A stretch of 8,966 nucleotides of DNA from Candidatus Cloacimonas sp. 4484_140. Lineage in GTDB: Bacteria; Cloacimonadota; Cloacimonadia; JGIOTU-2. Location: positions 1 to 8,966 of the forward strand of contig MVCT01000027.1 in NCBI GenBank assembly GCA_002049945.1. Reading direction: 5' to 3'. A program made the position numbers and the translations under genes. Position 1 is the first letter of the stretch. Every line of letters begins with the position of its first letter. Shown here in pieces: positions 1-7,039 of the stretch. The notes under the pieces were generated by a model. It was given only the letters and a program-made list of their open reading frames with translations. It was not told the DNA's origin and did no database searches.

Positions 1-633
1 TGGTCCTCTACCGATTTGAAGGACATGAGATATTTCTTCCAACGAAGTATTGCTTTGAATTGTAAAATCACTATTAATTTCCTGAAGAAATTCTTTGATC
101 AAATTCAGCTCATAATCGTTGATATCAGCGTGATGATTAATCCTGTCATCAAAAGGTATTTTAGCAGCCATTCCAAGAAGTAATTGTTCTTCTTCTCTGT
201 TTGCTTTGACTGTGTTTGAAAAGTGGCGAATCCAATAAAAATTCGGTGATCCTTTTGATATAGTATCGGGTGCCTTATACGGTCTCGTATCGCCACCGGG
301 AATCCAAATTATTAATATATGTCTGCCTTCAAAATTGTACGGTTCAACTATCGGAAAGTAATTAGGTTTAATATGATGACAGATTTCATGAAGTTTTTTC
401 TGGATCGGATCCAATTGGTTTTGGTTCAGTCCTATTGGAGGTAAAATTGGAATTCCCTCCTGTTCTTCTACACCGATAATGATGTATCCACCACCCCAAT
501 TATTTATATCATTTGCGAATGCACATATTGAATGAAGAGTGCCTTCAGGATTCCAGCCCTTTTTAAATTCGAGCCGTTCCCATTCGACAACTTTTCCATT
601 CAGCAGTTCTTTAATGTTTATTGGTAAAACCAT
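1..633 (-). CDS. AlbA_2 (Schlafen-like) domain protein, C-terminus outside window
   Basis: I translated this frame by hand. It is open from an ATG at 633 to the window edge, giving 211 residues with no stop. Residues about 10-150 fit the AlbA_2 fold (formerly the N-terminal part of 'divergent AAA-4' or 'putative DNA-binding domain' proteins). The matching parts are an early E-x-x-x-LEFKKGW motif (E22, K24), the core segment CAFANDINNWGGGYIIIGVEE (residues 37-57, where AFAN, GGG and IGV are the hallmarks), and YWIRHFSNTVKANREEE (133-149). Full-length members often run to 400-500 residues, with a C-terminal ATPase-like or winged-helix part that would lie off the left edge. The start is well supported: AAGGA sits at 641-645, 7 nt upstream, and the nearby ATG at 640 is followed at once by a stop. 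Only 16 bp separate it from the helicase stop codon, so the two are almost certainly co-transcribed. The likely role is a nucleic-acid-binding or regulatory component of the helicase/nuclease module; its exact function is unknown. Confidence 0.85.
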   Translation of the reverse strand, partial: MVLPINIKELLNGKVVEWERLEFKKGWNPEGTLHSICAFANDINNWGGGYIIIGVEEQEGIPILPPIGLNQNQLDPIQKKLHEICHHIKPNYFPIVEPYNFEGRHILIIWIPGGDTRPYKAPDTISKGSPNFYWIRHFSNTVKANREEEQLLLGMAAKIPFDDRINHHADINDYELNLIKEFLQEINSDFTIQSNTSLEEISHVLQIGRGP

Positions 634-649
634 TTTACATTCCTTAATA

Positions 650-3600
650 TTAAATTAGTTCTTCAGCAAGAATCAAGGTTTCAGTTCCTTCGTCAATTTT
701 ATTTGCTTTCTTAATTATTTTCGCAAGATAGTTATGAGGAACTTTTTTAATTAAATCATTAACATCATCTTTCAGATTTTCTGAATCAATTTTTCTTATT
801 AATGTAAAAACACCATCGGGAAGTCCATTCAGTTCTTTGGCAACAAAGTAAAGATCGGCGAAATAATCTTTCTTTTCGGGAAGCAATTCTATGAGAAGCT
901 CGATTTTATTGATCGCTTCCCCTTTTTTACCCGATGTTGAAACCTGCGTTTTGGAAATGAACATATTGTCTTTTGTTTGTTGATATATTTTCTCAAAATG
1001 TTTTGATACTTTCTTTGGCTTTTCAGAAATTTCTGCTTCAAAGAGTTCAAATGCTTCTTCAACCGAAAGTGCATGGGAATCTGTTTCACTTGTTCCCAAT
1101 CTGAAAGTATAATCCTCTGCTTTTTTGCCAAAAATAATAACGCCTGATTGTAATTTCTTTTCTGTTCGCTGAATTCTGGAACGGCGTGGAATGGAGAGAG
1201 CTTTTTCGATCAATTCAGGTTTTTTCTTTTTCAAATAATACAGATCATCTTGATATTTAGTGTCCCACGATTCCTGTTCCTGCAACTTTAAAGCTTCATT
1301 ATATTTCTGGTGGAAGTAAGATTTCAGTTCTTCTTCTTTTGTCAGGACTTTTGTATCTTCTCCGAGAAGTGCATCGATCATCGCTTTCTTTAAAGTTGAT
1401 ATCTGTTTTACTCGAATTTCCTCCTCACCGATATCAGTAGGGAAATAATTATAAATGAAGAGTTTATTGAAAAGCATTTTCCCGATCCTGTTAATTCTTC
1501 CCACTCTTTGAATAACTCTGGTTGGATTATATGGGATATCATAATTGAAAACTGTTCCGGCTCTGTTTAAATTCACACCTTCAGAAAGAGCATCGGTTGC
1601 GATTATAATGTCATAATAATCTTTTTGGATTTTATTGGAAGCATCGAAATTTTCTCTGATAACTTTTTTATTTTCTGTAGAAGAAATTTTGGAAGAATAG
1701 TAGAAAGCTCTGATGTTTTTATCTTTTTTAATTTCTTCAAATATATACTTGGCAGTATCGGCATATTCGCTGAAAACAACGATTTTCCTTTTTGGATCAT
1801 CTTTCAATTGTTTTTGAATTTCGATTTTGAAATTTTCAAGTTTAGGATCGGTTTTTATTCCATTTTCAAACCATTCTTTCCGAATATTTATTAGCAAATT
1901 CAAATCCTGATCTAAATCTTTGATAAAATCTTCTTTCAAGTCATCTTTGGGAATGAAGAACAATCCTTTTTCATATTGTTTTTCCAATTCTTTTTCAAAA
2001 TTATAATTTTCCAGATCATTCTTAACATCTTCACCAATATCTTTGAATGAATCGATGTCCGGCAAATTACCTTTCTTAAAAACAGGAATTTTGGCTGCTT
2101 TTTCATAATATTTTTTTACTGATTCCATAGATTTGATCATCGAATTCAGCGTGCATTTAAAGGCATTTATAGAACTTTCAAATCTGGAAACGAGCAGTCT
2201 TCTCATAAAATCTGCCAGATTAGATTGAGCAACGCGTATTACATCAGCATCAATGTGTTGGTGCTCTGCTTTCAATCTTTCCTTAAATTTCGATAGATCT
2301 TTCAAGTAGTTTACCGGCTTGTATCTTGCACCGATGAATTCGATTTTGTCTGTTTTCTTTCCTTTATTTTTCTTGGATTCTTCGGGATAAATTGTATTTA
2401 ATGTTTTTAAATATAATTCTGCAAGATCACCGAGATAATATTCTTTTTCAATTGGAGCTTCTGCAAATACATATTTGAAACCCTGTTTTTTCAAATCGTT
2501 TTTATATTCTTTAATTTTATCAAGGTCTATTCTTGATCGTCTGATAATAACAGGTTCTAAAATATGTCTGATCTTTTTTGCAAGATTTTGGATTCTTCTT
2601 TTCAGCTTTGCTTCATCAACATCCTTCTTTTTTCTTTCTTTATTAATTGCTTTGTATTCTTTGATCATTTGCTGGAATTGATAGGAAAGATTATCGACTG
2701 TGCGGATCGTAGATTTTGATGGTATTTGAAAAAGTTTTATCATCGCAAAAATATCTTGAGGTCGGTTGTTGAATGGAGTTGCTGTAAGTAGCATTACTTT
2801 ATTCCCCTGACAAAGTTTGTGTAGATTTATGTAATCATCGGTGTTTTCATTTCTGAATTTGTGAGCTTCATCAACGATTATTAATACTTCTTCATCATTC
2901 CAAACATTTCGTAGATGATCAATAGCTTTATGAATCGAACCAGTTCCGAAAACGACAGCATTGAATTTGAAGATCGTGCGATATTCTTTATCCCATTGAT
3001 AATGCAGATGTGGAGGAGCTATTATTATCACTTTCTTTCTCATATTAAAAGCAACTGTGGAAGCAATAATACTTTTTCCCAGTCCAACAACATCAGAAAT
3101 TAATACTCCGTTATGTTGTTCTATAATTTGTATGGATTTTCTGACGGCATCGATCTGATACTTCAGATTAAAGAATTGTCCTTCCGTAATTTCATCAGGA
3201 AAAACAACTTCACCAGATTCTCTTATAGCAAAATATTCAATTAATATTCTTATGTAAAATAAATATGGTTTATAGAGTTTATCAATCCAGACCTTCTCGA
3301 AAACTTCTTCCATAAATTCATCCAGATTTCCTTCGTTCACAATATCAATTGCCATTTCCCACAGTTCATCAAAAATTCTTTTTCCTTCCGGATATTCATC
3401 TCTTAAAATTACATTAATTTCGTGTTGTCCCTTCAAGCCTGCTCTTGTTAAGTTACTTGAGCCGGTTATCATAGTCCCCGGATTTAAGCCATTTTGACTA
3501 AACTCTTCTTTATGCTCAAACAAATATAATTTTGCATGATTTGGATGTTCTGTTTTTCTTATTTCCAGCGAACCATCCTTCATTTTTCCTATGAAAATCC

Positions 3601-3928
3601 TGAATGCTTCCTGCTTTTCTTCGGAATCAAAATAATCAGTATCATTAAATATCTCTACAAAAGATTTAAAGTAACTTTTCTTGATCTCCAATCTTGATTG
3701 GTTAATTTCCTGAATGATGGTGAATTCTTTGATCTTGTTGGACATATTTTTTTCGATGTTCATTCCAATTAGGATTTTCATTTTTTTATCATTAATGTTT
3801 TTATACATCTGCTCGAATCCGGAGAAGTAAAAATATCCTACAAGAAAGTAGAGATTGTTTGAACTCGGTAAAATGTTATCTATAATCTCGGAAAGAAACT
3901 CTTTTTGGTTTGTAACCAGTTTTGCCAT
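650..3928 (-). CDS. PLD-type nuclease fused to SNF2/RapA-like DEAH helicase
   Basis: Residue numbers count from the upstream ATG at 3943. The N-terminal region (about 10-210) is a phospholipase-D-superfamily domain with one HKD-type motif: H136-A-K138, then GSSNLT at 161-166. The superfamily 2 helicase core follows. It has a YQ element (262-263), Walker A DVVGLGKS (284-291), motif Ia PPHLHYQW (311-317 region), DEAH (358-361), TATP (387-390), motif IV VVFSEY (722-727), motif V ATDALSEGVNL (782-792) and motif VI QRVGRINRIG (812-821, with the arginine finger). About 330 charged residues separate the two RecA lobes, as in SNF2/RapA-type enzymes. The last 270 residues match nothing I recognise. 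The predicted role is ATP-driven translocation on double-stranded DNA coupled to cleavage by the PLD domain, as in restriction-like phage defence. I place the start at the second ATG (residue 6, 3928), because GAGGA lies 8 nt before it and nothing comparable precedes the ATG at 3943. It is the first gene of a leftward operon with the AlbA_2 gene. Confidence 0.93.
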   Translation of the reverse strand: MAKLVTNQKEFLSEIIDNILPSSNNLYFLVGYFYFSGFEQMYKNINDKKMKILIGMNIEKNMSNKIKEFTIIQEINQSRLEIKKSYFKSFVEIFNDTDYFDSEEKQEAFRIFIGKMKDGSLEIRKTEHPNHAKLYLFEHKEEFSQNGLNPGTMITGSSNLTRAGLKGQHEINVILRDEYPEGKRIFDELWEMAIDIVNEGNLDEFMEEVFEKVWIDKLYKPYLFYIRILIEYFAIRESGEVVFPDEITEGQFFNLKYQIDAVRKSIQIIEQHNGVLISDVVGLGKSIIASTVAFNMRKKVIIIAPPHLHYQWDKEYRTIFKFNAVVFGTGSIHKAIDHLRNVWNDEEVLIIVDEAHKFRNENTDDYINLHKLCQGNKVMLLTATPFNNRPQDIFAMIKLFQIPSKSTIRTVDNLSYQFQQMIKEYKAINKERKKKDVDEAKLKRRIQNLAKKIRHILEPVIIRRSRIDLDKIKEYKNDLKKQGFKYVFAEAPIEKEYYLGDLAELYLKTLNTIYPEESKKNKGKKTDKIEFIGARYKPVNYLKDLSKFKERLKAEHQHIDADVIRVAQSNLADFMRRLLVSRFESSINAFKCTLNSMIKSMESVKKYYEKAAKIPVFKKGNLPDIDSFKDIGEDVKNDLENYNFEKELEKQYEKGLFFIPKDDLKEDFIKDLDQDLNLLINIRKEWFENGIKTDPKLENFKIEIQKQLKDDPKRKIVVFSEYADTAKYIFEEIKKDKNIRAFYYSSKISSTENKKVIRENFDASNKIQKDYYDIIIATDALSEGVNLNRAGTVFNYDIPYNPTRVIQRVGRINRIGKMLFNKLFIYNYFPTDIGEEEIRVKQISTLKKAMIDALLGEDTKVLTKEEELKSYFHQKYNEALKLQEQESWDTKYQDDLYYLKKKKPELIEKALSIPRRSRIQRTEKKLQSGVIIFGKKAEDYTFRLGTSETDSHALSVEEAFELFEAEISEKPKKVSKHFEKIYQQTKDNMFISKTQVSTSGKKGEAINKIELLIELLPEKKDYFADLYFVAKELNGLPDGVFTLIRKIDSENLKDDVNDLIKKVPHNYLAKIIKKANKIDEGTETLILAEELI

Positions 3929-3936
3929 TTTCGATT

Positions 3937-3941
3937 TCCTC
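3937..3941 (-). promoter_or_regulatory. Shine-Dalgarno GAGGA that sets the helicase start
   Basis: Read on the minus strand, GAGGA is followed by 8 nt and then the ATG at 3926-3928. The upstream in-frame ATG at 3941-3943 overlaps this site and is itself preceded only by AT-rich DNA with no purine-rich box. This favours the downstream start, which gives a protein five residues shorter. Confidence 0.65.
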
Positions 3942-3983
3942 ATGTATAAATATTGCTGATTTTTTCCAAATCAACATCTCTGT

Positions 3984-4012
3984 TATTTATTATGTATCTA
4001 AATCATTGTCAA
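3984..4012 (-). promoter_or_regulatory. Possible promoter of the helicase/AlbA_2 operon
   Basis: A perfect TTGACA (4007-4012, minus strand) lies in the 118 bp between the dehydrogenase gene and the helicase gene. At 17 bp spacing the -10 candidate is TAAATA (3984-3989), which matches consensus at only three of six positions. The surrounding DNA is very AT-rich. I see no clear hairpin terminator after the dehydrogenase stop codon, so read-through from upstream is also possible. Confidence 0.35.
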
Positions 4013-4046
4013 ATATAAAGCAAAAACAATACAATTATTTATAACT

Positions 4047-6458
4047 TCACTCCACCGTGAAATACCGATGCACGATCTTCAATAAATTCTTCCAGCCAGT
4101 CATCATCATCTTGATATTTGTGCCGTATAATGCCTGAATGATTCCTTTCAAACCATCATATACTTTTTTGCTATAGGGATGCCACCAGATATTTTTTCGT
4201 GCAAAAGGCAAAATGTCATTCACGATAACCTGCGGTTGCGTCATTTCATCAAAGCCAATTTTTCCGTGAGTCCGTCCAATACCAGATTCCTTGAAACCAC
4301 CCCAGGGTGTTTCTGCAAGTCCATGGCTCATGAGATGGTCGTTTATTGTTACTGCACCTGCCTTTATGCGTCGGGCTATCTTAATTGCCTGTGCTTTGTC
4401 CTTTGACCAGACAGACCCCGTCAAACCAAGATTAGAATCGTTGGCAAGCTCGATTGCATCTTCCATATTTCTCACTTTCATAACTGCAACGACTGGTCCG
4501 AAGGTTTCATCTTTCATCACTTTCATAGTATGATCAACTTCAGTGAGCACTGTGGCAGGATAAAAATTTTGATATCCCTTAGGAATTTTGGCTTGCGCAA
4601 ATATTTTAGCACCTTTATTTAGAGCATCATTAACATGAACTTTCACAGTTTCCACCTGACTTTGCTTGGTCATCGAGCCTATGTCCACATTGTAATCCGT
4701 ATCATATCCCACACGAAGGTTATCGACCTTGTTTTTCAACATATATAAGAACTCATCATACACTTTTTCATGAACATATATGCGCTCGACACCTCCGCAG
4801 GATTGTCCTGCATTGGAGAGTCCAGCCCACACGGCTCCGGTCGCAGCCCTGTAAATATCTGCATCCGGGCATACAAGCATGGCATCATTTCCACCGAGTT
4901 CCAGAACGAGCGGAGTAAGGTTTTTTCCGGCTTTAGTCATGAGCTTTTTCCCGATCGGAACTGAGCCGGTGAAGAATAATTTATCAACGCCATTTTCAAG
5001 GAATACATCTCCAGCTTCAGAGCCGGGTATATTCACATAATTGAATACATTCTCAGGTAGTCCTGCAGCAAGAAAGCATTCTTCGAGTTTCCGTCCAACC
5101 ATCTGGGTATTGGATGCAACCTTGAGCACGACTGTATTACCAGCGAGCAAAGCCATCACTACTTCTGAAAAGGGAATACCAAATGGATAGTTCCATGGAG
5201 AGATTATACCGATAACTCCATAAGGAATCCGGTAGAGAGCACTCTGCTTGTTTGAAAGCATGATATTGCCGAACCAGATCCTTTTTTTTCTCAGGAAACT
5301 TCTCGCTTTGCTGCAATAGTATGAAAGTGCCATTACAGCAGGTATAAGTTCGGTTGAAAGCGCATCGATACGGGGTTTGCCGTTATCCCGCGAGATCACC
5401 TCTGCAAGTTCATCAAGATGATCCACCATATAAGAACGGACTTTTTTCAGATAACATATCTTTCTTCCGAGAGGAAATCTTGCCCACTCCTTTTGAACGA
5501 TTTTTGCCTTTCGTATGATATCTTTGACTTCTTTGGGTGTGTGTAGTTTTGAGTATCCTATCACTTCACCGGTCGCGGGATTGTATGAGGTTGTATATTC
5601 ACCGTCAGGCGGTGTTTGTAAATTTGTTTTCTTTTGATCATCTTTCCTTTCTATTCTTCCGGTAAATTCATCCATGGAAGCATTTACACCAAGCATATTT
5701 GATACAAAATCGTATATTTTTACAGGCACCAATCGCAAGAGCCAAACAGTATATACCAGCAAAGGCATTACTACCCTGCTTTTATCTTTTTTTATTGCAT
5801 TGAAGATCCTGCGTGCAACTCGATTTTCTTTCAGGATTGGGAGTAGAAATGAAAAACGCGATTTCACCCCTTTGAACATTCCGGTATCAATAAAATAAGG
5901 ACAGACCACAGTGGTTTTGATGTCCAGTCCTGCTTTTTGGAACTCCTGCCTCAGGGATTCATCGAGACCAAAATTTGCAAATTTAGATACTGAATATACC
6001 GACAAATTTGCTACTCCGGTTATTCCGGCAGAAGAAGCGATCGTTACAATATGACCGCTGTTTGACTGTCTCATCTCAGGCAGGAATGCTTTGATCGTCC
6101 ACAAGTGAGCCATAAGGTTGATCTTGATGGTTTTCTGAATTTCTTCATCAGAATATTCCCAGTAGGATTTGCCAAACACAACACCTGCATTGTTCACCAG
6201 AATATCGATCTTTCCGATCTCTGCTTTAACTTTCTGCGCAGTTACCTCGATCTGTTCTTTGTCAGAGACATCACAATAATAACCAGTTGCAGCATATCCC
6301 CTACTTTTTATGGCATTTGTTACCTCATCCAGATGCTTTCGATTTATGTCCCAGATAACAATATGAGCTCCTTCAATTGCCATCAGATATGCAAGCTTTT
6401 TTCCGATACCCGATGCTCCTCCAGTTATCAAAACATTCTTGTTCGCTATTATGCTCAT
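4047..6458 (-). CDS. Bifunctional short-chain dehydrogenase / aldehyde dehydrogenase
   Basis: One uninterrupted 803-residue frame holds two complete oxidoreductases. Residues 1-265 are a classical short-chain dehydrogenase: TGGASGIG (12-19) for the dinucleotide, D37 at the end of beta-2 (suggesting NAD rather than NADP), CDV (62-64), NNAG (89-92), N114, S142/S143, and the catalytic pair Y155 and K159. The segment VVCPYFIDTGMF (184-195) and the hydrophobic stretch around 229-257 resemble the retinol/long-chain alcohol (SDR16C-like) group and suggest membrane association. A polar linker (about 266-290) leads to an aldehyde dehydrogenase. Its motifs are PWNYPFG (421-427, oxyanion N423), K446, FTGSVPIG, ELGG with general base E520, nucleophile C554 in GQSCGG, ETFGP (651-655) and PWGGFKESGIGR (718-729). 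The predicted reaction is alcohol to aldehyde to carboxylic acid with NAD, handing the aldehyde between domains. The substrate is unknown; a fatty or other lipophilic alcohol is plausible. GAGGA lies 4 nt before the ATG. No partner gene is adjacent on the same strand. Confidence 0.93.
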   Translation of the reverse strand: MSIIANKNVLITGGASGIGKKLAYLMAIEGAHIVIWDINRKHLDEVTNAIKSRGYAATGYYCDVSDKEQIEVTAQKVKAEIGKIDILVNNAGVVFGKSYWEYSDEEIQKTIKINLMAHLWTIKAFLPEMRQSNSGHIVTIASSAGITGVANLSVYSVSKFANFGLDESLRQEFQKAGLDIKTTVVCPYFIDTGMFKGVKSRFSFLLPILKENRVARRIFNAIKKDKSRVVMPLLVYTVWLLRLVPVKIYDFVSNMLGVNASMDEFTGRIERKDDQKKTNLQTPPDGEYTTSYNPATGEVIGYSKLHTPKEVKDIIRKAKIVQKEWARFPLGRKICYLKKVRSYMVDHLDELAEVISRDNGKPRIDALSTELIPAVMALSYYCSKARSFLRKKRIWFGNIMLSNKQSALYRIPYGVIGIISPWNYPFGIPFSEVVMALLAGNTVVLKVASNTQMVGRKLEECFLAAGLPENVFNYVNIPGSEAGDVFLENGVDKLFFTGSVPIGKKLMTKAGKNLTPLVLELGGNDAMLVCPDADIYRAATGAVWAGLSNAGQSCGGVERIYVHEKVYDEFLYMLKNKVDNLRVGYDTDYNVDIGSMTKQSQVETVKVHVNDALNKGAKIFAQAKIPKGYQNFYPATVLTEVDHTMKVMKDETFGPVVAVMKVRNMEDAIELANDSNLGLTGSVWSKDKAQAIKIARRIKAGAVTINDHLMSHGLAETPWGGFKESGIGRTHGKIGFDEMTQPQVIVNDILPFARKNIWWHPYSKKVYDGLKGIIQALYGTNIKMMMTGWKNLLKIVHRYFTVE

Positions 6459-6539
6459 TCTATCCTCGATTCATATTGTTTTAAAATGACAGTGCAAAGG
6501 CGAAAAAATTCGTCAATAAATTCGTGAATTGATAAAACC

Positions 6540-6573
6540 TTGCGAATGGTTGACGGAGGAATTCTTCGCAATG
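6540..6573. repeat. REP-like imperfect palindrome
   Basis: TTGCGAA (6540-6546) and TTCGCAA (6565-6571) form inverted arms around an 18-nt centre, with near-matching CC and GG flanks outside. On the minus strand it reads like a worn copy of the 'cattgcgaag ... cgtc' dispersed palindromes common in bacterial intergenic DNA. Only one copy is in this window, so repetition elsewhere in the genome is inferred. Confidence 0.35.
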
Positions 6574-6675
6574 GCTCTACATTATTTCTTCTCTTACTCG
6601 TCTCGGCGTCCTGTCGAGGTATAGTGAAATGGAGACGGAAGCATAGCAAAGACTGAAATGAAGGCGGAAGAGAGG

Positions 6676-6692
6676 TATCCGCATGGCGGATA
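6676..6692. other. Perfect 7-bp hairpin TATCCGC-ATG-GCGGATA
   Basis: The two 7-nt arms (6676-6682 and 6686-6692) are exactly complementary around a 3-nt loop. No T-run follows on either strand, so it is not a standard terminator. Its right arm overlaps the tRNA-like remnant. It may be part of the same dispersed repeat as the palindrome at 6540-6573. Confidence 0.4.
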
Positions 6693-6717
6693 ATAGCCAC
6701 CTGCCTTGCCGTTTAAC
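6686..6717 (-). pseudogene. Decayed tRNA-Asn-like fragment (D arm plus anticodon arm)
   Basis: Ten identical bases, AGCCACCTGC (plus strand, 6695-6704), also occur inside the intact tRNA at 6786-6795. The alignment continues both ways at roughly 60% identity across the D arm and anticodon arm. On the minus strand the fragment still folds GGTGG / CCGCC around a seven-base loop CTATTAT, with T at position 33. No acceptor stem or T arm is visible, so it cannot be a working tRNA. Chance similarity is possible. Confidence 0.35.
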
Positions 6718-6720
6718 AAT

Positions 6721-6742
6721 CCATTTTTTCTGAATAAAAAAA
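6721..6742 (-). terminator. T-run and AT hairpin just after the tRNA 3' end
   Basis: On the minus strand seven T residues (6736-6742) come directly after the encoded CCA. CCATTTTTT (6721-6729) is complementary to AAAAAATGG (6737-6745), so the tRNA end can form an AT-rich stem. The tRNA body followed by a U-tract is a plausible stop for a one-gene transcript. The stem is weak in G-C, so confidence is modest. Confidence 0.35.
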
Positions 6743-6817
6743 TGGCTCCACAGGAGGGATTTGAACCCCCGACAAAGTGGTTAACAGCCACCTGCTCTAC
6801 CGCTGAGCTACTGTGGA
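6743..6817 (-). tRNA. tRNA-Asn (anticodon GTT)
   Basis: The cloverleaf is complete. The acceptor TCCACAG (from 6817 down) pairs perfectly with CTGTGGA (6747-6753). The D arm is GCTC...GAGC, the anticodon arm carries loop CTGTTAA and so reads GTT, and the T arm contains the usual GGTTCAAAT core. The discriminator base is G and CCA is encoded in the DNA at 6743-6745. It charges asparagine and reads AAC/AAT codons. It stands alone as a tRNA gene in the window. Confidence 0.97.
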
Positions 6818-6831
6818 ACGCAGTGATGACC

Positions 6832-6860
6832 TTCATCAAAAAATTGCCACTGCGTGTCAA
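6832..6860 (-). promoter_or_regulatory. Promoter of tRNA-Asn
   Basis: A perfect TTGACA (6855-6860, minus strand) is followed, after exactly 17 bp, by GATGAA (6832-6837), a poor -10. Initiation would fall about 7 nt before the mature tRNA 5' end, a sensible leader length. An 8-bp inverted repeat (ACGCAGTG at 6818-6825, CACTGCGT at 6848-6855) brackets the spacer and -10 region and touches the first base of the -35 box. Confidence 0.5.
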
Positions 6861-6887
6861 GAAAATTAACTCTGATATCTTAATTTG

Positions 6888-6919
6888 GAAACCATTCCGT
6901 AAGCCGACGAATGGATTTC
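6888..6919. other. Intergenic hairpin
   Basis: GAAACCATTC (6888-6897) pairs with GAATGGATTTC (6909-6919), with a single bulged A. No T-run follows on either side. It sits in the 233-bp divergent region (6861-7093) between the tRNA promoter and the peptidase gene. Apart from this hairpin, a short CCGAGTCGG palindrome (6988-6996) and the -35-like box at 7034, I see nothing else in that region. Confidence 0.35.
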
Positions 6920-7033
6920 AGAGAACGTGGTAATATGGGATACTAATAATAAATTTCTCTCCCCATAAAGGCATCAATATTTCTACCCCGAGTCGGTTCA
7001 GGTTAACTTAATATTAATAATGAAGCAAAATAA

Positions 7034-7039
7034 TTGACA
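7034..7039 (+). promoter_or_regulatory. -35-like TTGACA upstream of the peptidase gene
   Basis: A perfect TTGACA lies 54 bp before the peptidase start codon. No convincing -10 occurs at 16-18 bp spacing; the best nearby AT-rich hexamer, TAATTT, is only 13 bp away. It is offered as a weak candidate only. Confidence 0.25.

Noticed and set aside
1625..1894. Plus-strand phenylalanine-rich frame of 89 codons
   Set aside because: Antisense to lysine/glutamate-rich helicase sequence, which automatically gives Phe/Leu/Ile-rich shadows that look like membrane proteins.
6105..6527. Plus-strand frame of 140 codons
   Set aside because: It lies antisense to the conserved SDR catalytic domain, with no Shine-Dalgarno site or domain signature.
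6455..6700. Minus-strand frame of 81 codons upstream of the dehydrogenase
   Set aside because: It spans the palindromic repeat region, has no recognisable domain and overlaps the true start of the dehydrogenase; more likely repeat DNA.
4013..6742. Genomic island integrated at tRNA-Asn
   Set aside because: No copy of the tRNA 3' end (attL/attR) and no integrase is visible between the tRNA and the left edge, and a metabolic gene lies between the tRNA and the defence genes.
6594..6860. Minus-strand frame of 88 codons
   Set aside because: It reads straight through tRNA-Asn (the VEQVAVNHFVGGSNPS string is the sense-strand tRNA artefact) and has no ribosome-binding site.
6706..6933. Plus-strand frame of 75 codons
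   Set aside because: It is the antisense translation of the tRNA; the PQEGFEPPT string is a known artefact of reading tRNA genes as protein.
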